64,000 nucleotides of DNA from Ignavibacteriales bacterium (GCA_016709765.1 JADJMD010000013.1:1302001-1366000); one strand, 5' to 3'; counted from the first letter of the stretch, positions 9,035-18,665 are shown. Program-made: numbers and translations. Notes: generated by a model not told the origin, from the letters alone.

Positions 9035-10617
9035 TTTTCCTCCTTGAGAGAAAATTTACTGTGGAAAAACTCTCTCTCTAATAGTTCACTGTTTTCTATC
9101 CAGCTATCAGCAAGAAAGCGGAGTGTTCCTTTAACATCGTAAAGATTAAATGTGTAGAGATCGTTTTTATTGTTTATCCAACTGCCGCGTATCCATTCAT
9201 TGTAATATCCTTTTGAATAGATGAGAAATGTTTGTTCGCAATTATTATTTTTTGGAATGTTATAATTAAGATAGTAGCAATCACCCGGGTCAGTTTTAAG
9301 ATAATATTGATCATCATTGTTTATATAACTTAATAATGAATCAGAATCATTTCCATTGCCATCGGTTACTTCAACTGGATAAATAAGCTCAGTTGCTATC
9401 TTGATATTTGCAGATGTTGTAGTATCGAAAGCAATATAATCAATCATAAAATTATCAGGTATAAATTCTAACCGGATTAAAAGTGTATCAGAATTACTTT
9501 CAGGTAATTCTGCTGCAATATATTTCCAATTAAGGGGTCCGGCGTCTTTAAACTTTCCAAATTCTTTCCAAAAACCTTTATCAAATAATTTTATTTTAAT
9601 TCCTGAAAACGCATCATATATCATTTTAAACTGAGAAGCATAAACAGAATCATTATTCATCTTATTTGTCCACTCCAATCCTGCCACTCCTTGTGAGCCA
9701 ATTACAACATCGTAAAGAAGAGTTGTGCTCAACAATGTGTTCCGGTATTTCACAAGCATTTTCGTTGGTAAATTTTTATTTGATGGAACTTTAATATCGA
9801 TCCAATCAAACACAGGCCCGTTTCTTAATTCATTTACTTTATCTACACCGCTCCTAAAAAAAATATTATCATCCTTTGTTAAAACATCAGTTAGATTAAT
9901 TCCGTTTTTACTAACAGCAAGTGTTATTGGTGTTGGCCTTGATAAGAGTAATAATTTATTTGCTATAGATGGAAATAATTCTGTACCTATTGGATGTTCT
10001 GCAACCACAACTTCAAATTTATTTATAAAATGAGTTTCGAGAGCTTCATTGGTAATTTTCAACTTTAAAGTGTTATCCCTAATTTTTTGTTTTAGTAAAT
10101 CAATATCGTTATCCTCAATCTGTCGGGAGATACATTCAGAAAATAATTCAACTTCAAGATTGTACTCTTCACCATCATAAGCATAGACTGTCGGACAGGA
10201 TCCAAAACAGCACTTTGGACAGGCAATGCAATAAATGCCTAAAAAGGTTAAAGGAGCAGCTGTAAAGCTTAATAGGAAAGAAGCAAAATATCTTCCTCCA
10301 CTTGTAGTTTCTTCGTAAGTAATAATTGCTGTGATGCTATCAAGCGGAAGCTTAATCTTTTTTGATTTTTGTTTTAATGAATAATTTACTTCGATAATTC
10401 CATCCCCTGAAATATGTTTATCGTAAACATTAAAACCATCCGGAAAAAGGAATATAGAATTGTCAGATTTAAATACTTTTGCCTGAATATCTACATAGTT
10501 ACCCTCTTGCAGTGAACCCGGATCTATTTTTGTTGCTTGGTAAGTTGGATAACATTGATTAATTATTAACGGTAAAAGTAAAAGCGGAATAAATATTTTA
10601 GTGTATTTAGATTTCAT
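9031..10617 (-). CDS. Large lipoprotein with cysteine-rich patch, function unknown
   Basis: A 528-residue lipoprotein that opens the lipoprotein/Omp85 operon. I place the start at 10617 because AAGGAG precedes that ATG and the hydrophobic signal with Cys22 (IINQC) then follows directly; the 20 extra upstream residues look spurious. About residues 130-150 hold a hydrophobic helix and a cysteine cluster, CIACPKCCFGSCP, then YAYDGEEYNLE. The remainder (about 170-520) is beta-rich, ending in a part resembling a carbohydrate-binding or jelly-roll fold. Similar CFGSCPT proteins occur in Bacteroidota as uncharacterised envelope lipoproteins. A Pho-box-like repeat lies 54-70 bases upstream. Confidence 0.7.
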   Translation of the reverse strand: MKSKYTKIFIPLLLLPLIINQCYPTYQATKIDPGSLQEGNYVDIQAKVFKSDNSIFLFPDGFNVYDKHISGDGIIEVNYSLKQKSKKIKLPLDSITAIITYEETTSGGRYFASFLLSFTAAPLTFLGIYCIACPKCCFGSCPTVYAYDGEEYNLEVELFSECISRQIEDNDIDLLKQKIRDNTLKLKITNEALETHFINKFEVVVAEHPIGTELFPSIANKLLLLSRPTPITLAVSKNGINLTDVLTKDDNIFFRSGVDKVNELRNGPVFDWIDIKVPSNKNLPTKMLVKYRNTLLSTTLLYDVVIGSQGVAGLEWTNKMNNDSVYASQFKMIYDAFSGIKIKLFDKGFWKEFGKFKDAGPLNWKYIAAELPESNSDTLLIRLEFIPDNFMIDYIAFDTTTSANIKIATELIYPVEVTDGNGNDSDSLLSYINNDDQYYLKTDPGDCYYLNYNIPKNNNCEQTFLIYSKGYYNEWIRGSWINNKNDLYTFNLYDVKGTLRFLADSWIENSELLEREFFHSKFSLKEEK

Positions 10618-10670
10618 AAAAACTCCTTTTAACGATTCTGTTATTAACATAATATTTTGATTGAAGGGAG

Positions 10671-10687
10671 TTGTCATGAAATTGTAA
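10671..10687 (-). promoter_or_regulatory. Pho-box-like direct repeat upstream of the lipoprotein operon
   Basis: TTGTCA at 10671-10676 and the variant TTGTAA at 10682-10687 (11-bp period) within GAGTTGTCATGAAATTGTAA. It lies in the 117-base gap between the response regulator gene and the lipoprotein operon. This suggests the operon has its own promoter and could be controlled by the neighbouring regulator. Confidence 0.45.
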
Positions 10688-10734
10688 AAAGAAAGCCAGA
10701 GAACTTTTTTACGCTAAAAAATAAGTTAGTTTAA

Positions 10735-11415
10735 CTATTTTTGAAATTTGTAACCAACTGTATAAGCCGTAATAAGATGTTTTGGATTTGCAGGATCATC
10801 TTCAATTTTCTTTCGGAGTGAAAGGATATAATTATCAACAGTACGAGTTGTTGGATATGAATCATATCCCCAGACTTCATCAAGAAATTTGTCTCTTGAA
10901 ATTACTTCTGCTTCGTGATCAATAAAGTAATGAAGAATTCTATATTCAGTTGCAGAAAGTTTTACCTGATTGTTTCCCTTCGACATTTCCTGTTTTATAA
11001 AGTTTATTTTAATATCTGCAAATTCCACTTCCTCAATTTTTCCAGGCTCATAAGTAGTTCTTCGTATAAGCGATTTTATACGCGCAAGTAGTTCGCGAAT
11101 GCTAAATGGCTTTGTTACATAATCATCTGCGCCTATTTCAAGCCCCATTATTTTATCAATCTCCTCTTTTCTACTGGTAACCATGATAATTGGAGTTTTT
11201 ATACCATCACTTCTTAAATCTTTGCAAATCTCAATTCCATCTTTGCCGGGCAAAATTAGATCTAAAATTATTAAATCAAATTTTTTGTTGTGAGCAAGCT
11301 CAAAACCAATTATGCCTGTATCAGCTTCAGATGTAGAATAACCTTCATTCGTAAGGCTTTCGTTAATTCCAGTTCTTATAGCTGGGTCATCTTCAATAAT
11401 TAGAATTTTCTTCAT
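10735..11415 (-). CDS. OmpR/PhoB-family response regulator
   Basis: A two-component response regulator (226 residues from the chosen start). The receiver domain covers residues 1-120 with acidic pair D9/D10, phospho-acceptor D52 (LILDL region), T80 and K102. The C-terminal winged helix (about 130-226) has the PhoB-type recognition segment TTRTVDNYILSLRKKIE and ends in GYKF. The start at 11415 is preferred: GGAG precedes it and the upstream reading is not receiver-like. The gene overlaps the end of the kinase gene by 23 bases, so the pair is translationally coupled. Its closeness to three 11-bp TTGTCA direct repeats makes a PhoB-like role plausible but unproven. Confidence 0.93.
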   Translation of the reverse strand: MKKILIIEDDPAIRTGINESLTNEGYSTSEADTGIIGFELAHNKKFDLIILDLILPGKDGIEICKDLRSDGIKTPIIMVTSRKEEIDKIMGLEIGADDYVTKPFSIRELLARIKSLIRRTTYEPGKIEEVEFADIKINFIKQEMSKGNNQVKLSATEYRILHYFIDHEAEVISRDKFLDEVWGYDSYPTTRTVDNYILSLRKKIEDDPANPKHLITAYTVGYKFQK

Positions 11416-13879
11416 CATCTGCTCCGTCATTATTTGATAAAGTCGGAAAACAAAGAGTAATAACGCTTCCAATGCCTATTGAGCTATCTATTAATGTTTT
11501 ACCTTTGTGTTCGTCCATAATATGTTTTACAATAGGAAGTCCCAATCCCGTGCCGCCTATTTTTTTTGTTTTTGCATTATCAGACCTAAAGAAAGGATCA
11601 AATATCTTTTCAAAATCTGAATGATTGATTCCTATCCCAATATCTTTAACACTAACGCAAACAAAATTGTTTTCAGGATAAGTTGAGATAGTAATTTCCT
11701 TTTTGTCTGTTGAAAACCGGATAGCATTTGAAATTATATTCTCAATAGCTTCAGTTATTGCGTCAGCATCTCCGTAAATCAGATCATTAAAATTTTCAAT
11801 CTTTGTTTCAAGATTAAATCCTTTCATCTTTAACGTGTAATGCATTATTTCAATTACATCTTTAACAATTTTATTTAAGCCAATCTCGTGGAAAGAATAA
11901 TTCTGCACACCTTTTTCTATCTTTGAAAAATCGAGTACATTATTTATTAAACGTTTTAATCGATCAGTTTCACCTTCAATTATTTCAAGATGACCTTTTG
12001 ATTTATTTGAAAGACCACTTTCATTTCCAAGCAGCATTTCAGCGAAGATCTTGATAGAGGTTAGCGGGGTTTTTAATTCGTGTGATATATTAGATACAAA
12101 CAAAGATTTATGTTGATTCAGTTCTTCAAGCTTTTCAATTTCAACCTTTCCGCGGATTAGCTGCTCCTGGAGTTTTATTCTTTCAATAGTTGAACCTGCA
12201 TTTATTCCAATGTCTTTTAATAGGTCAACATCCTCAGTAGAAAACCTGGTCCCAGATTTTTTATTCCCCAATAATATAAACCCATATAGTTCTTCATTAA
12301 CAGATTTTATCGGAACAACAAGATTTATTTCCCATCGGATAAGAGTGTTTTGGAAAATAGTTGAGATGTCTGCATCGTTCTCAACTTTATTTTTGATAGC
12401 TGCCGCCTGAAATCGCTTTCTTTCTAAATTTTCAGGCTTCATTCTCAAGCTTTTATTGGCTAACCGATCAAATTTCTTTTGGGATCTTATGAATAGCCGA
12501 CCTGTTTGGTTATCGAGTTCGCTAAAACCAATTTTTTCAATTGGAATAAGATTATCAATTTCTCTGATTAAATATTCACCAAGTGAACTAACATCATTAT
12601 AATTTTTAATCTGTGCAGTAAACCGATTTAACTCTTCTCTAAAGTTATATTGAATTCTAAAAAATTTCTTATCAACAAATTTCTGGACTTTAGTTTTAAT
12701 TGGTTGAAATAGAACCGCAAGCAGTATTGCTGCTATGGCAGAAATAGTAGATTGATTTGAAGTGTGCAACGTAGCAACAAAAATTCCAACTGCAGCAGAA
12801 TACAAAACGAGTAAAATCGAAATAACAATTATATATACAATACTTCTATTAATTACTTCGTCAATATCCAGTATATGATACTTGACAATTGCAATAGCGA
12901 AAGTTAAAGGTACAGCTAACTGTAAAAGAATAATTATCTTTTCCGGCAAAAGTCCTGCCCCTGTAAACTCTTGTGGCAGCACCCAAAAAGCAATAAAACT
13001 TAATGGGCCAATAATAAATCCCAGGAGCAGCCACTTTAATTTTTTTCTTTCTACTTCACCATTCTCCCTAAAATATGTTATAAAAAAAATAATAATGGCG
13101 GCAATCACAGCAATAGCAATATAAATTCTAGTTACAGTAAATACCTGCAGATAATTCTGCATCGACTGAGTATCATTAATGACTGAAGAATAAATAAAAG
13201 TGATAGTGCTTAATATTGAAAGCAAGCAGGCAATAACATAATTAAAGTAAATAAATATACGCCATCTCAGCTCATTGTTTCTAGGAAAAGAGAAGGCAAA
13301 GTGAATAAATAGTGCTGGTGTAAAAACATATGAAAAGTGAAATATACCTTGCAGAATATAGCTTAAAATAGGGGGATGTGTATTTTGATTTGCCCAAGTC
13401 GTGCACATTATTAATGCGATCCCAACACTTGCCCAATGAAATATATTTGCTGCTTTGCTTTTACTTCTTTTAATCAAGACAAAAAGTGCGATAATAAAAA
13501 AAAGTAGTGCAGTAAGTGATGTGCTAATGATGTAAAAATCATCATAAAATTTGGTAAGCCTAATGTTTAATTTACGCTCACCAGAGATGCCAATTACTTT
13601 GATTGAAACTATATCGCCAATATTTTTTCTATCTGTAATATATTCAACATTTTCATTGTTACTAATTATAAAACCCTCAATTGAATGCAGTTTATCATTT
13701 GAGGAAAGTTTATATGGATTGTCTTTGGTTATGATTATGGAATTAAGCGGGTATTGCCCGGAAATCTGGAAAGGAAGCTTAGCCTTTTGATTTATACTTA
13801 CAATTCCTGCGGAACATAAAATTAATAATAATGTGTCAACAAGAAGTATGTATTTTAATTTGGCACTCGCCTCAATCAT
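11393..13879 (-). CDS. Sensor histidine kinase with multi-helix membrane domain and GAF
   Basis: An 828-residue membrane sensor kinase. One N-terminal helix (about 10-28) is followed by an extracytoplasmic stretch with a weak PDZ-like pattern (KNIGDIVSIKV). About eight membrane helices span residues 115-385, then a GAF-like domain (about 420-565). HisKA carries the phospho-accepting His600 (SNISHELKTPLTS), and HATPase_c has N (IISNAIRFS), G1 (DIGIG), F (FDPFF) and G2 (GTGLGL) boxes. The multi-helix N-terminus differs from classical PhoR, so the signal may be a membrane or intracellular cue. AGAGG before the ATG supports the start. It is co-transcribed with the response regulator. Confidence 0.92.
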   Translation of the reverse strand: MIEASAKLKYILLVDTLLLILCSAGIVSINQKAKLPFQISGQYPLNSIIITKDNPYKLSSNDKLHSIEGFIISNNENVEYITDRKNIGDIVSIKVIGISGERKLNIRLTKFYDDFYIISTSLTALLFFIIALFVLIKRSKSKAANIFHWASVGIALIMCTTWANQNTHPPILSYILQGIFHFSYVFTPALFIHFAFSFPRNNELRWRIFIYFNYVIACLLSILSTITFIYSSVINDTQSMQNYLQVFTVTRIYIAIAVIAAIIIFFITYFRENGEVERKKLKWLLLGFIIGPLSFIAFWVLPQEFTGAGLLPEKIIILLQLAVPLTFAIAIVKYHILDIDEVINRSIVYIIVISILLVLYSAAVGIFVATLHTSNQSTISAIAAILLAVLFQPIKTKVQKFVDKKFFRIQYNFREELNRFTAQIKNYNDVSSLGEYLIREIDNLIPIEKIGFSELDNQTGRLFIRSQKKFDRLANKSLRMKPENLERKRFQAAAIKNKVENDADISTIFQNTLIRWEINLVVPIKSVNEELYGFILLGNKKSGTRFSTEDVDLLKDIGINAGSTIERIKLQEQLIRGKVEIEKLEELNQHKSLFVSNISHELKTPLTSIKIFAEMLLGNESGLSNKSKGHLEIIEGETDRLKRLINNVLDFSKIEKGVQNYSFHEIGLNKIVKDVIEIMHYTLKMKGFNLETKIENFNDLIYGDADAITEAIENIISNAIRFSTDKKEITISTYPENNFVCVSVKDIGIGINHSDFEKIFDPFFRSDNAKTKKIGGTGLGLPIVKHIMDEHKGKTLIDSSIGIGSVITLCFPTLSNNDGADDEENSNY

Positions 13880-14006
13880 TAATGCCTCTATGAATTAAGG
13901 ATGAGATACAAGATTTTAGTTAAACACTATTTAAATGTAATTCTTTTTGTGTCTTAATGAAATGATGGGTTGATAATTATTACTAATAAAGGAATTATAA
14001 TAAAAG

Positions 14007-14026
14007 GGGACTCATAAGAGAGTCCC
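14007..14026 (-). terminator. Intrinsic terminator of the peptide transporter gene
   Basis: GGGACTC (14007-14013) pairs with GAGTCCC (14020-14026) around a 6-base loop. On the minus strand a CTTTTA stretch follows the stem. It lies 19 bases past the stop of the POT-type transporter. Confidence 0.8.
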
Positions 14027-14044
14027 ATAATCAATTAAGAATTC

Positions 14045-15331
14045 TTAAGCATTTTTAGTTGGGCTTACAAATTTATTGTAAAGCAAAAGTCCGATGATTG
14101 TAGCGACACCTATCAGACTAAAAATAATCCAGAGGGTACTTGGCTGATTTAATTTATCAACAAAGTGAACATACAAATTAGCACCGAGTAGACTGCCTAT
14201 AAAACTTCCCAACACTCCATATAAAAATGAGTAACCCAAGTATAGGGCTTTTTTATCTTCAGGTGCGATCAACCCAACATAACTTATAAACTTTGGATGC
14301 GCGGTCATTTCTCCAATTGAGAATATTATAATGCCAAGCATAAATACCCAGATGTTGGTATTGATAGCCAAAATAGCCATTCCAACCGTTCCCATTGCAA
14401 TTCCCGCAATCATAGTCGGCAAAGCTTTTGTATGTTTTACGATGTTTGATACAATTATTTGAAGCAGAATAATTGTTCCTGCATTTATTACCGTAACGTG
14501 TTCAACATCAAATTTCCAATTAATGTCAATTCCAATTCCACCGAGAACGCCATTAACAAAATTATTTAGTGAAGTTGCATCAACATATTTTTGAACATAC
14601 CAAAGGACTGAATCAAACATCTGGAAATACAAAATCCAAAAACCCGAATAGATAACTATCAATCCAATAAACTTAAAATCAGTTAAAACCATTACAGCAC
14701 CTTTTAAAACTTCTGCAAGTGTTTTGGTGCTTTCGGGTCTTTTAGGCTCTTTATAAATTAAAAATGTGGGAATTAACATAGCTGCAGTTGCAATTGCGGA
14801 AGCCATCATAACATATTCCCAGCCAAAAGTATTTTTAATATAGGGAACAAGAATAAGTGGAAATAAAAATGCACCAAGATTTATTGACCAATAAAAAATT
14901 CCAAATCCAAGTGTGCTGTTGCTTTCATTAGTTGATCTTGCAATTGTTCCAGAAATCATAGGTTTAAATGCGCCGGCTCCAACTGCCATTATTATCAAAC
15001 TTCCAAACACCATTGCATATTCTGTTGTTTGGCTGGTAAGAAAATATCCTAATCCTAAAAAGATAAATGCAAATGTTAAAACTCTTTTATAACCAAATCG
15101 ATCCCCAATTGCGCCGGATAGAATTGGTAATATGTAAAGCATTGGTTGGATAACGCTTTTAATTAAACCAACGCTTTCTTTTGTGTAACTGAGCTGGTCA
15201 GTCATGTAAACAGAAAGAATGCTCATCATTCCATAATAGGAGCCTCTTTCAAAAAACTCCATCATTATTACAACCCAATAATTTAAGGGAAAAGATTTAA
15301 TCCCTGATTTTGATGTTTCTTGTTCGCTCAT
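14045..15331 (-). CDS. POT/PTR2-like MFS peptide transporter
   Basis: A 428-residue major-facilitator transporter with 12 predicted helices. The first helix carries the proton-dependent oligopeptide transporter signature (ExxER: EFFERGSYYG, residues 25-34). A second conserved patch, GAGAFKPMISGTIA near 120, matches the PTR2 family. The family imports di- and tripeptides with protons, fitting an organism that also secretes several peptidases (M28, S8, matrixin). The length is a little short for POT members (about 450-500), and substrate specificity is not certain. It is monocistronic, with a terminator at 14007-14026. Confidence 0.8.
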   Translation of the reverse strand: MSEQETSKSGIKSFPLNYWVVIMMEFFERGSYYGMMSILSVYMTDQLSYTKESVGLIKSVIQPMLYILPILSGAIGDRFGYKRVLTFAFIFLGLGYFLTSQTTEYAMVFGSLIIMAVGAGAFKPMISGTIARSTNESNSTLGFGIFYWSINLGAFLFPLILVPYIKNTFGWEYVMMASAIATAAMLIPTFLIYKEPKRPESTKTLAEVLKGAVMVLTDFKFIGLIVIYSGFWILYFQMFDSVLWYVQKYVDATSLNNFVNGVLGGIGIDINWKFDVEHVTVINAGTIILLQIIVSNIVKHTKALPTMIAGIAMGTVGMAILAINTNIWVFMLGIIIFSIGEMTAHPKFISYVGLIAPEDKKALYLGYSFLYGVLGSFIGSLLGANLYVHFVDKLNQPSTLWIIFSLIGVATIIGLLLYNKFVSPTKNA

Positions 15332-15412
15332 CTGTTGTCCTTTTTAGTTGCCAGATTTTGAGATTATTGATTCTAAAAGTAATGAAAATGTAAGATAAGA
15401 TATAATAAAAAA

Positions 15413-15430
15413 GGCACGATTTCTCGTGCC
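15413..15430 (-). terminator. Intrinsic terminator of the M28 peptidase gene
   Basis: GGCACGA (15413-15419) pairs with TCGTGCC (15424-15430) around a 4-base loop; on the minus strand the stem is followed by a run of six T. A closely similar hairpin ends the subtilase gene at 60733. Confidence 0.8.
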
Positions 15431-15447
15431 TGAATTAACAAAAATTG

Positions 15448-15473
15448 TCACACCGAGCGGAGTCGAAGTGTGA
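15448..15473. repeat. REP-like intergenic palindrome
   Basis: TCACAC (15448-15453) and GTGTGA (15468-15473) flank CGAGCGGAGTCGAA. The sequence resembles the TGTCA...CCGCTC...GTGTGA palindromes scattered between genes in many Bacteroidota and Ignavibacteria genomes. It lies between the M28 gene stop and its terminator hairpin. Confidence 0.5.
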
Positions 15474-15483
15474 GGAGTAGAAT

Positions 15484-17826
15484 TTATTTCATTAACATCA
15501 TTTTTCGTGTTTGAACAAAGCTACCTGCTTTAATTGTATAAAGATAAACTCCGCTTGAAAGAAATGAAGCATCAAAATGGACATCGTAATTTCCAGGAGC
15601 TTTTTCTTCGCTGATTAGTGTGGCAATTTCACTTCCGAGTAAATCAAAAATCTTTAATTCAACATTACTTTTTTCTTTAATTGAATAACTAATTGTTGTG
15701 GATGGATTAAAAGGATTTGGGTAATTCTGTTCCAAAGCATAATCTGAAACTGCACCAAACAAAACTTCAACTAAATTTGAATACTCGAATGTGCCGTCAA
15801 AGTCAACTTGTTTTAATCTATAATATGATTTTCCAACGATTGGGTTTTGATCGATAAAAGAATAAGAATGAACTTCAGTTGAAGTTCCGTTACCACTAAC
15901 AAATCCTACTTTATTCCAGTTTATGTTATCAGCAGATTTTTCAATATCAAATCCCGAGTTATTTAATTCAGTAGCGGTAATCCAGTTTAAGCCTATAGTA
16001 TTATTTATAACTGAAGATGTAAAGGAAACAAGTTCAACAGGAATAATACTGTTGTATACAGAAACCTTAATATTGTCTACGTACCAACCATCAAGAACTT
16101 GTGAACCATCTGTGCGGAAATAGAAACGTAAAGTAATTTGTTGTTCAGCATAAGCCGAAATATCAATAGTTTCATGTACCCAGGTTGATTGTGTTCCGTC
16201 ATAAAGTGGTTCACCAGTTGGTTGAAAACTTCCTGTTCCCGGATTTGTATATTGTCCGGTTAACGAAATCCAGGTTGTTCCGTTATTTGTGGAAAGTTGT
16301 ATTTGGCCATAATCCCAATCAGTTTCAATAGCCCATTGAGTATCAAATTCTAATACTGCTCCAAGTACGTTGGTTAATCCCACTTGATTGGTATATCTTA
16401 AAGAAGATGTAACATTATTAATATAATTGCCACCAGGTGAATCTGTAAATGAAGATGGTGCAGAAACATATTTGGTTGTTGTAATATTCCATCCGGCTGT
16501 TGATGTCCAATTTGTAATATCATTTGCCTCATCAGACATCGCAATTGTTAAAGGTGCAACAAAGAATTGATAAAATGTTGCAGGTGGTATGCTGCCCGGA
16601 GGATTAAACCCACTGCCGCCAATAGGTAATGTTTTTACAATTGATGAGTTTGCATCTTGTGCAGCAATGTAATATTGGCATACTGTACCAAGGGGTAAAG
16701 CAGGGATGCTAAAGGTATAATTTGAGCTTTCAGTTACTGTGCCTGTTACCTCAATAAAACTACTAAAAGTACCGCCGCTTGATTTTGTTCGATAATATAA
16801 TCTCGGGGCTAAAGCACCAATGCCAATTTCTAGACCTGAAGATACAAATGCGGTTGTAGTAATTGGTTGTGATGTTGTCATCGAAGCAATTGGTGTATGA
16901 GTAATATCAAGATTAAGATTTAATGCAAATGAGGCTAATGTTGCAAATGCAAGTTTAGAGTTTTTTACAAAATAAGGTTGATTGTAATAAGTTAAATTAT
17001 CATTTATAGTGTGATACTGCGGATGAAAGTCATTGTCATCTTCAATCAATAATATTGCTCCATAACCATGATCTAAAAATGATTGATGATCGCTGTAAGG
17101 TTGTGCAGGAACAACATCCAGATCAAGATTAATTCCGTATACTAAATTTACCTCGAGCATTTTATCTTTTAAAGTACTGGTGTTTGCAATTGAACTCGTA
17201 TGAACATCAGCATTACCGTCATTATTTCCATCGTAAGCAATCATATCCATATTAATAACACCAAGAATTGAATCTCCTGCATTTGCGGCCTGTGAAGCGT
17301 AATATTCACTTCCAACCAAACCTTGTTCCTCTTCATCCCACAATGCGTATACTATTGTATATGGAAAAGAGAGCTGGGAAAAAATTCTTGCCGCTTCTAA
17401 AACAGCAGCTGTTCCGCTTCCATTATCATCTGCACCAGGGGCAGTTGTACCAGTTGGCATGTCATCAAAATGGGCGCAGATAATATATTTTTGGTTAGGG
17501 AACTCTGTTCCGAGTTGAACAGCGTAAACATTTTTTCCGGTTGTACTGAAAGACTGAATTGTAGTTGTTAACCCATATGATTGTAATTTTTGTTTGATAT
17601 ATGTTTCTGCAAGCGCATTACCGGGCTGATATTTATTACGAGAAACAATTGTTTGTAAGGTTCCATTAATTGTTGTCGGAACATTTCCTGATAATTCACG
17701 AACAAAATAAATTAATGAATCCTGATTAACAGAATTTACTATTTGTTGAACAACAGGTGATTGGGAAAAAATACTTGTCTGCAAAATGAAAATTGAGACA
17801 ATAAAAAACTGTAAAATTTTTTTCAT
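15484..17826 (-). CDS. Secreted M28 family aminopeptidase with T9SS sorting domain
   Basis: A 780-residue exported zinc peptidase, probably an aminopeptidase. After a signal peptide (1-21), the M28 domain covers about 70-300 with the two-zinc ligands H119 (AHFDD), D133 (GADDNGSG), E166 (DEEE), D194 (NMDMIAYD) and H272 (HPQYH). A jelly-roll/MAM-like beta domain follows (about 430-585, ETDWDYGQIQL). Next is the roughly 90-residue module starting IPVELVSF that is shared with other secreted proteins here, then a type IX sorting domain (NYPNPFNPSTTI ...). It likely liberates amino acids from peptides outside the cell, complementing the peptide transporter next door. Confidence 0.92.
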   Translation of the reverse strand: MKKILQFFIVSIFILQTSIFSQSPVVQQIVNSVNQDSLIYFVRELSGNVPTTINGTLQTIVSRNKYQPGNALAETYIKQKLQSYGLTTTIQSFSTTGKNVYAVQLGTEFPNQKYIICAHFDDMPTGTTAPGADDNGSGTAAVLEAARIFSQLSFPYTIVYALWDEEEQGLVGSEYYASQAANAGDSILGVINMDMIAYDGNNDGNADVHTSSIANTSTLKDKMLEVNLVYGINLDLDVVPAQPYSDHQSFLDHGYGAILLIEDDNDFHPQYHTINDNLTYYNQPYFVKNSKLAFATLASFALNLNLDITHTPIASMTTSQPITTTAFVSSGLEIGIGALAPRLYYRTKSSGGTFSSFIEVTGTVTESSNYTFSIPALPLGTVCQYYIAAQDANSSIVKTLPIGGSGFNPPGSIPPATFYQFFVAPLTIAMSDEANDITNWTSTAGWNITTTKYVSAPSSFTDSPGGNYINNVTSSLRYTNQVGLTNVLGAVLEFDTQWAIETDWDYGQIQLSTNNGTTWISLTGQYTNPGTGSFQPTGEPLYDGTQSTWVHETIDISAYAEQQITLRFYFRTDGSQVLDGWYVDNIKVSVYNSIIPVELVSFTSSVINNTIGLNWITATELNNSGFDIEKSADNINWNKVGFVSGNGTSTEVHSYSFIDQNPIVGKSYYRLKQVDFDGTFEYSNLVEVLFGAVSDYALEQNYPNPFNPSTTISYSIKEKSNVELKIFDLLGSEIATLISEEKAPGNYDVHFDASFLSSGVYLYTIKAGSFVQTRKMMLMK

Positions 17827-18074
17827 AGAAGGGTCCTAAATTGTTAAAAGATTAGTTAGATAAATAAATTCTTATTATGTGAGTCTTAGCAACAATTAAC
17901 CGCAGTTAAATTATTGCAATTAATTGCTCAAAAATTATGCTAAACAGGTAAAATCTATTTAAGATAAAGATTGCCTATTTAGAACTATTTGCGAGTCGTT
18001 AGGGTTAAATTATTTCTCAAATGAGGTAATAATTGTGGATTAGTTTTTCTTAATTGCTAAACAATAAAACCATC

Positions 18075-18665
18075 TTATTTTGCAAGTTCCGCAATTTCTT
18101 TTTCAATTTCTTTCCCTCTATTTCTTCCGTACCAAAGATGAAGTTCTTTATGTATTTCAGAAACCACAATTCCATCAGCTTTTAACTTAGAAAATAATTT
18201 CTGCACTTCTGCTGGTCGAGGGCCCCACTGAAATAATTCATTATCATCTTTATCAAATGCGATAAGTTTTGGAATGCTTCTACCGCCGTTTGTTAGATAC
18301 AGATCCATAAACTCTAAGTTTGAATCACGCAAAACGATTTTTAAATCTATCAAGTTATTTAATTCAGCAAGCTTTGCAATTACGGGCAGATTCTGAGCAG
18401 AATCACCACACCAACTTTCTGTAATTACAAACCAGGTTTGCTTGTTGCTAATTTGGGTAAATGCATTTTTTGTTTCGGTTGTTGGTTCAAAAGTTTTCCC
18501 AAGTCGCGATGATCTTTGAAAATTAAGTTTACGGTAATCAAAATATTTCTTATCATATTCGTTTAACGATTCTATATCCGTTTCGTTAACCTGTTTATTA
18601 AATTCCTCAACAAACCTTTTGTAAGTCAAAAAATTGTTAATATTCATTTTGTTTAGAGTAGGCAT
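18075..18665 (-). CDS. Thioredoxin-fold family protein (single cysteine)
   Basis: A 196-residue cytoplasmic thioredoxin-like protein. The active-site region reads ESWCGDSAQN (W85-C86-G87-D88-S89), so only the first cysteine of a CxxC pair is present. RSIPKLIAFD further on matches the cis-proline strand. Proteins with WCGDS belong to a thioredoxin family common in Bacteroidota and Firmicutes. With one cysteine it may act by glutathione- or bacillithiol-like chemistry or as a non-redox scaffold; that is inference. AGGAA before the ATG supports this start rather than Met7. Confidence 0.8.
   Translation of the reverse strand: MPTLNKMNINNFLTYKRFVEEFNKQVNETDIESLNEYDKKYFDYRKLNFQRSSRLGKTFEPTTETKNAFTQISNKQTWFVITESWCGDSAQNLPVIAKLAELNNLIDLKIVLRDSNLEFMDLYLTNGGRSIPKLIAFDKDDNELFQWGPRPAEVQKLFSKLKADGIVVSEIHKELHLWYGRNRGKEIEKEIAELAK

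Noticed and set aside
9031..10677. Longer start of the large lipoprotein at 10677
   Set aside because: The extra 20 residues lie before a good AAGGAG site and the lipoprotein signal, and overlap the Pho-box-like repeat.
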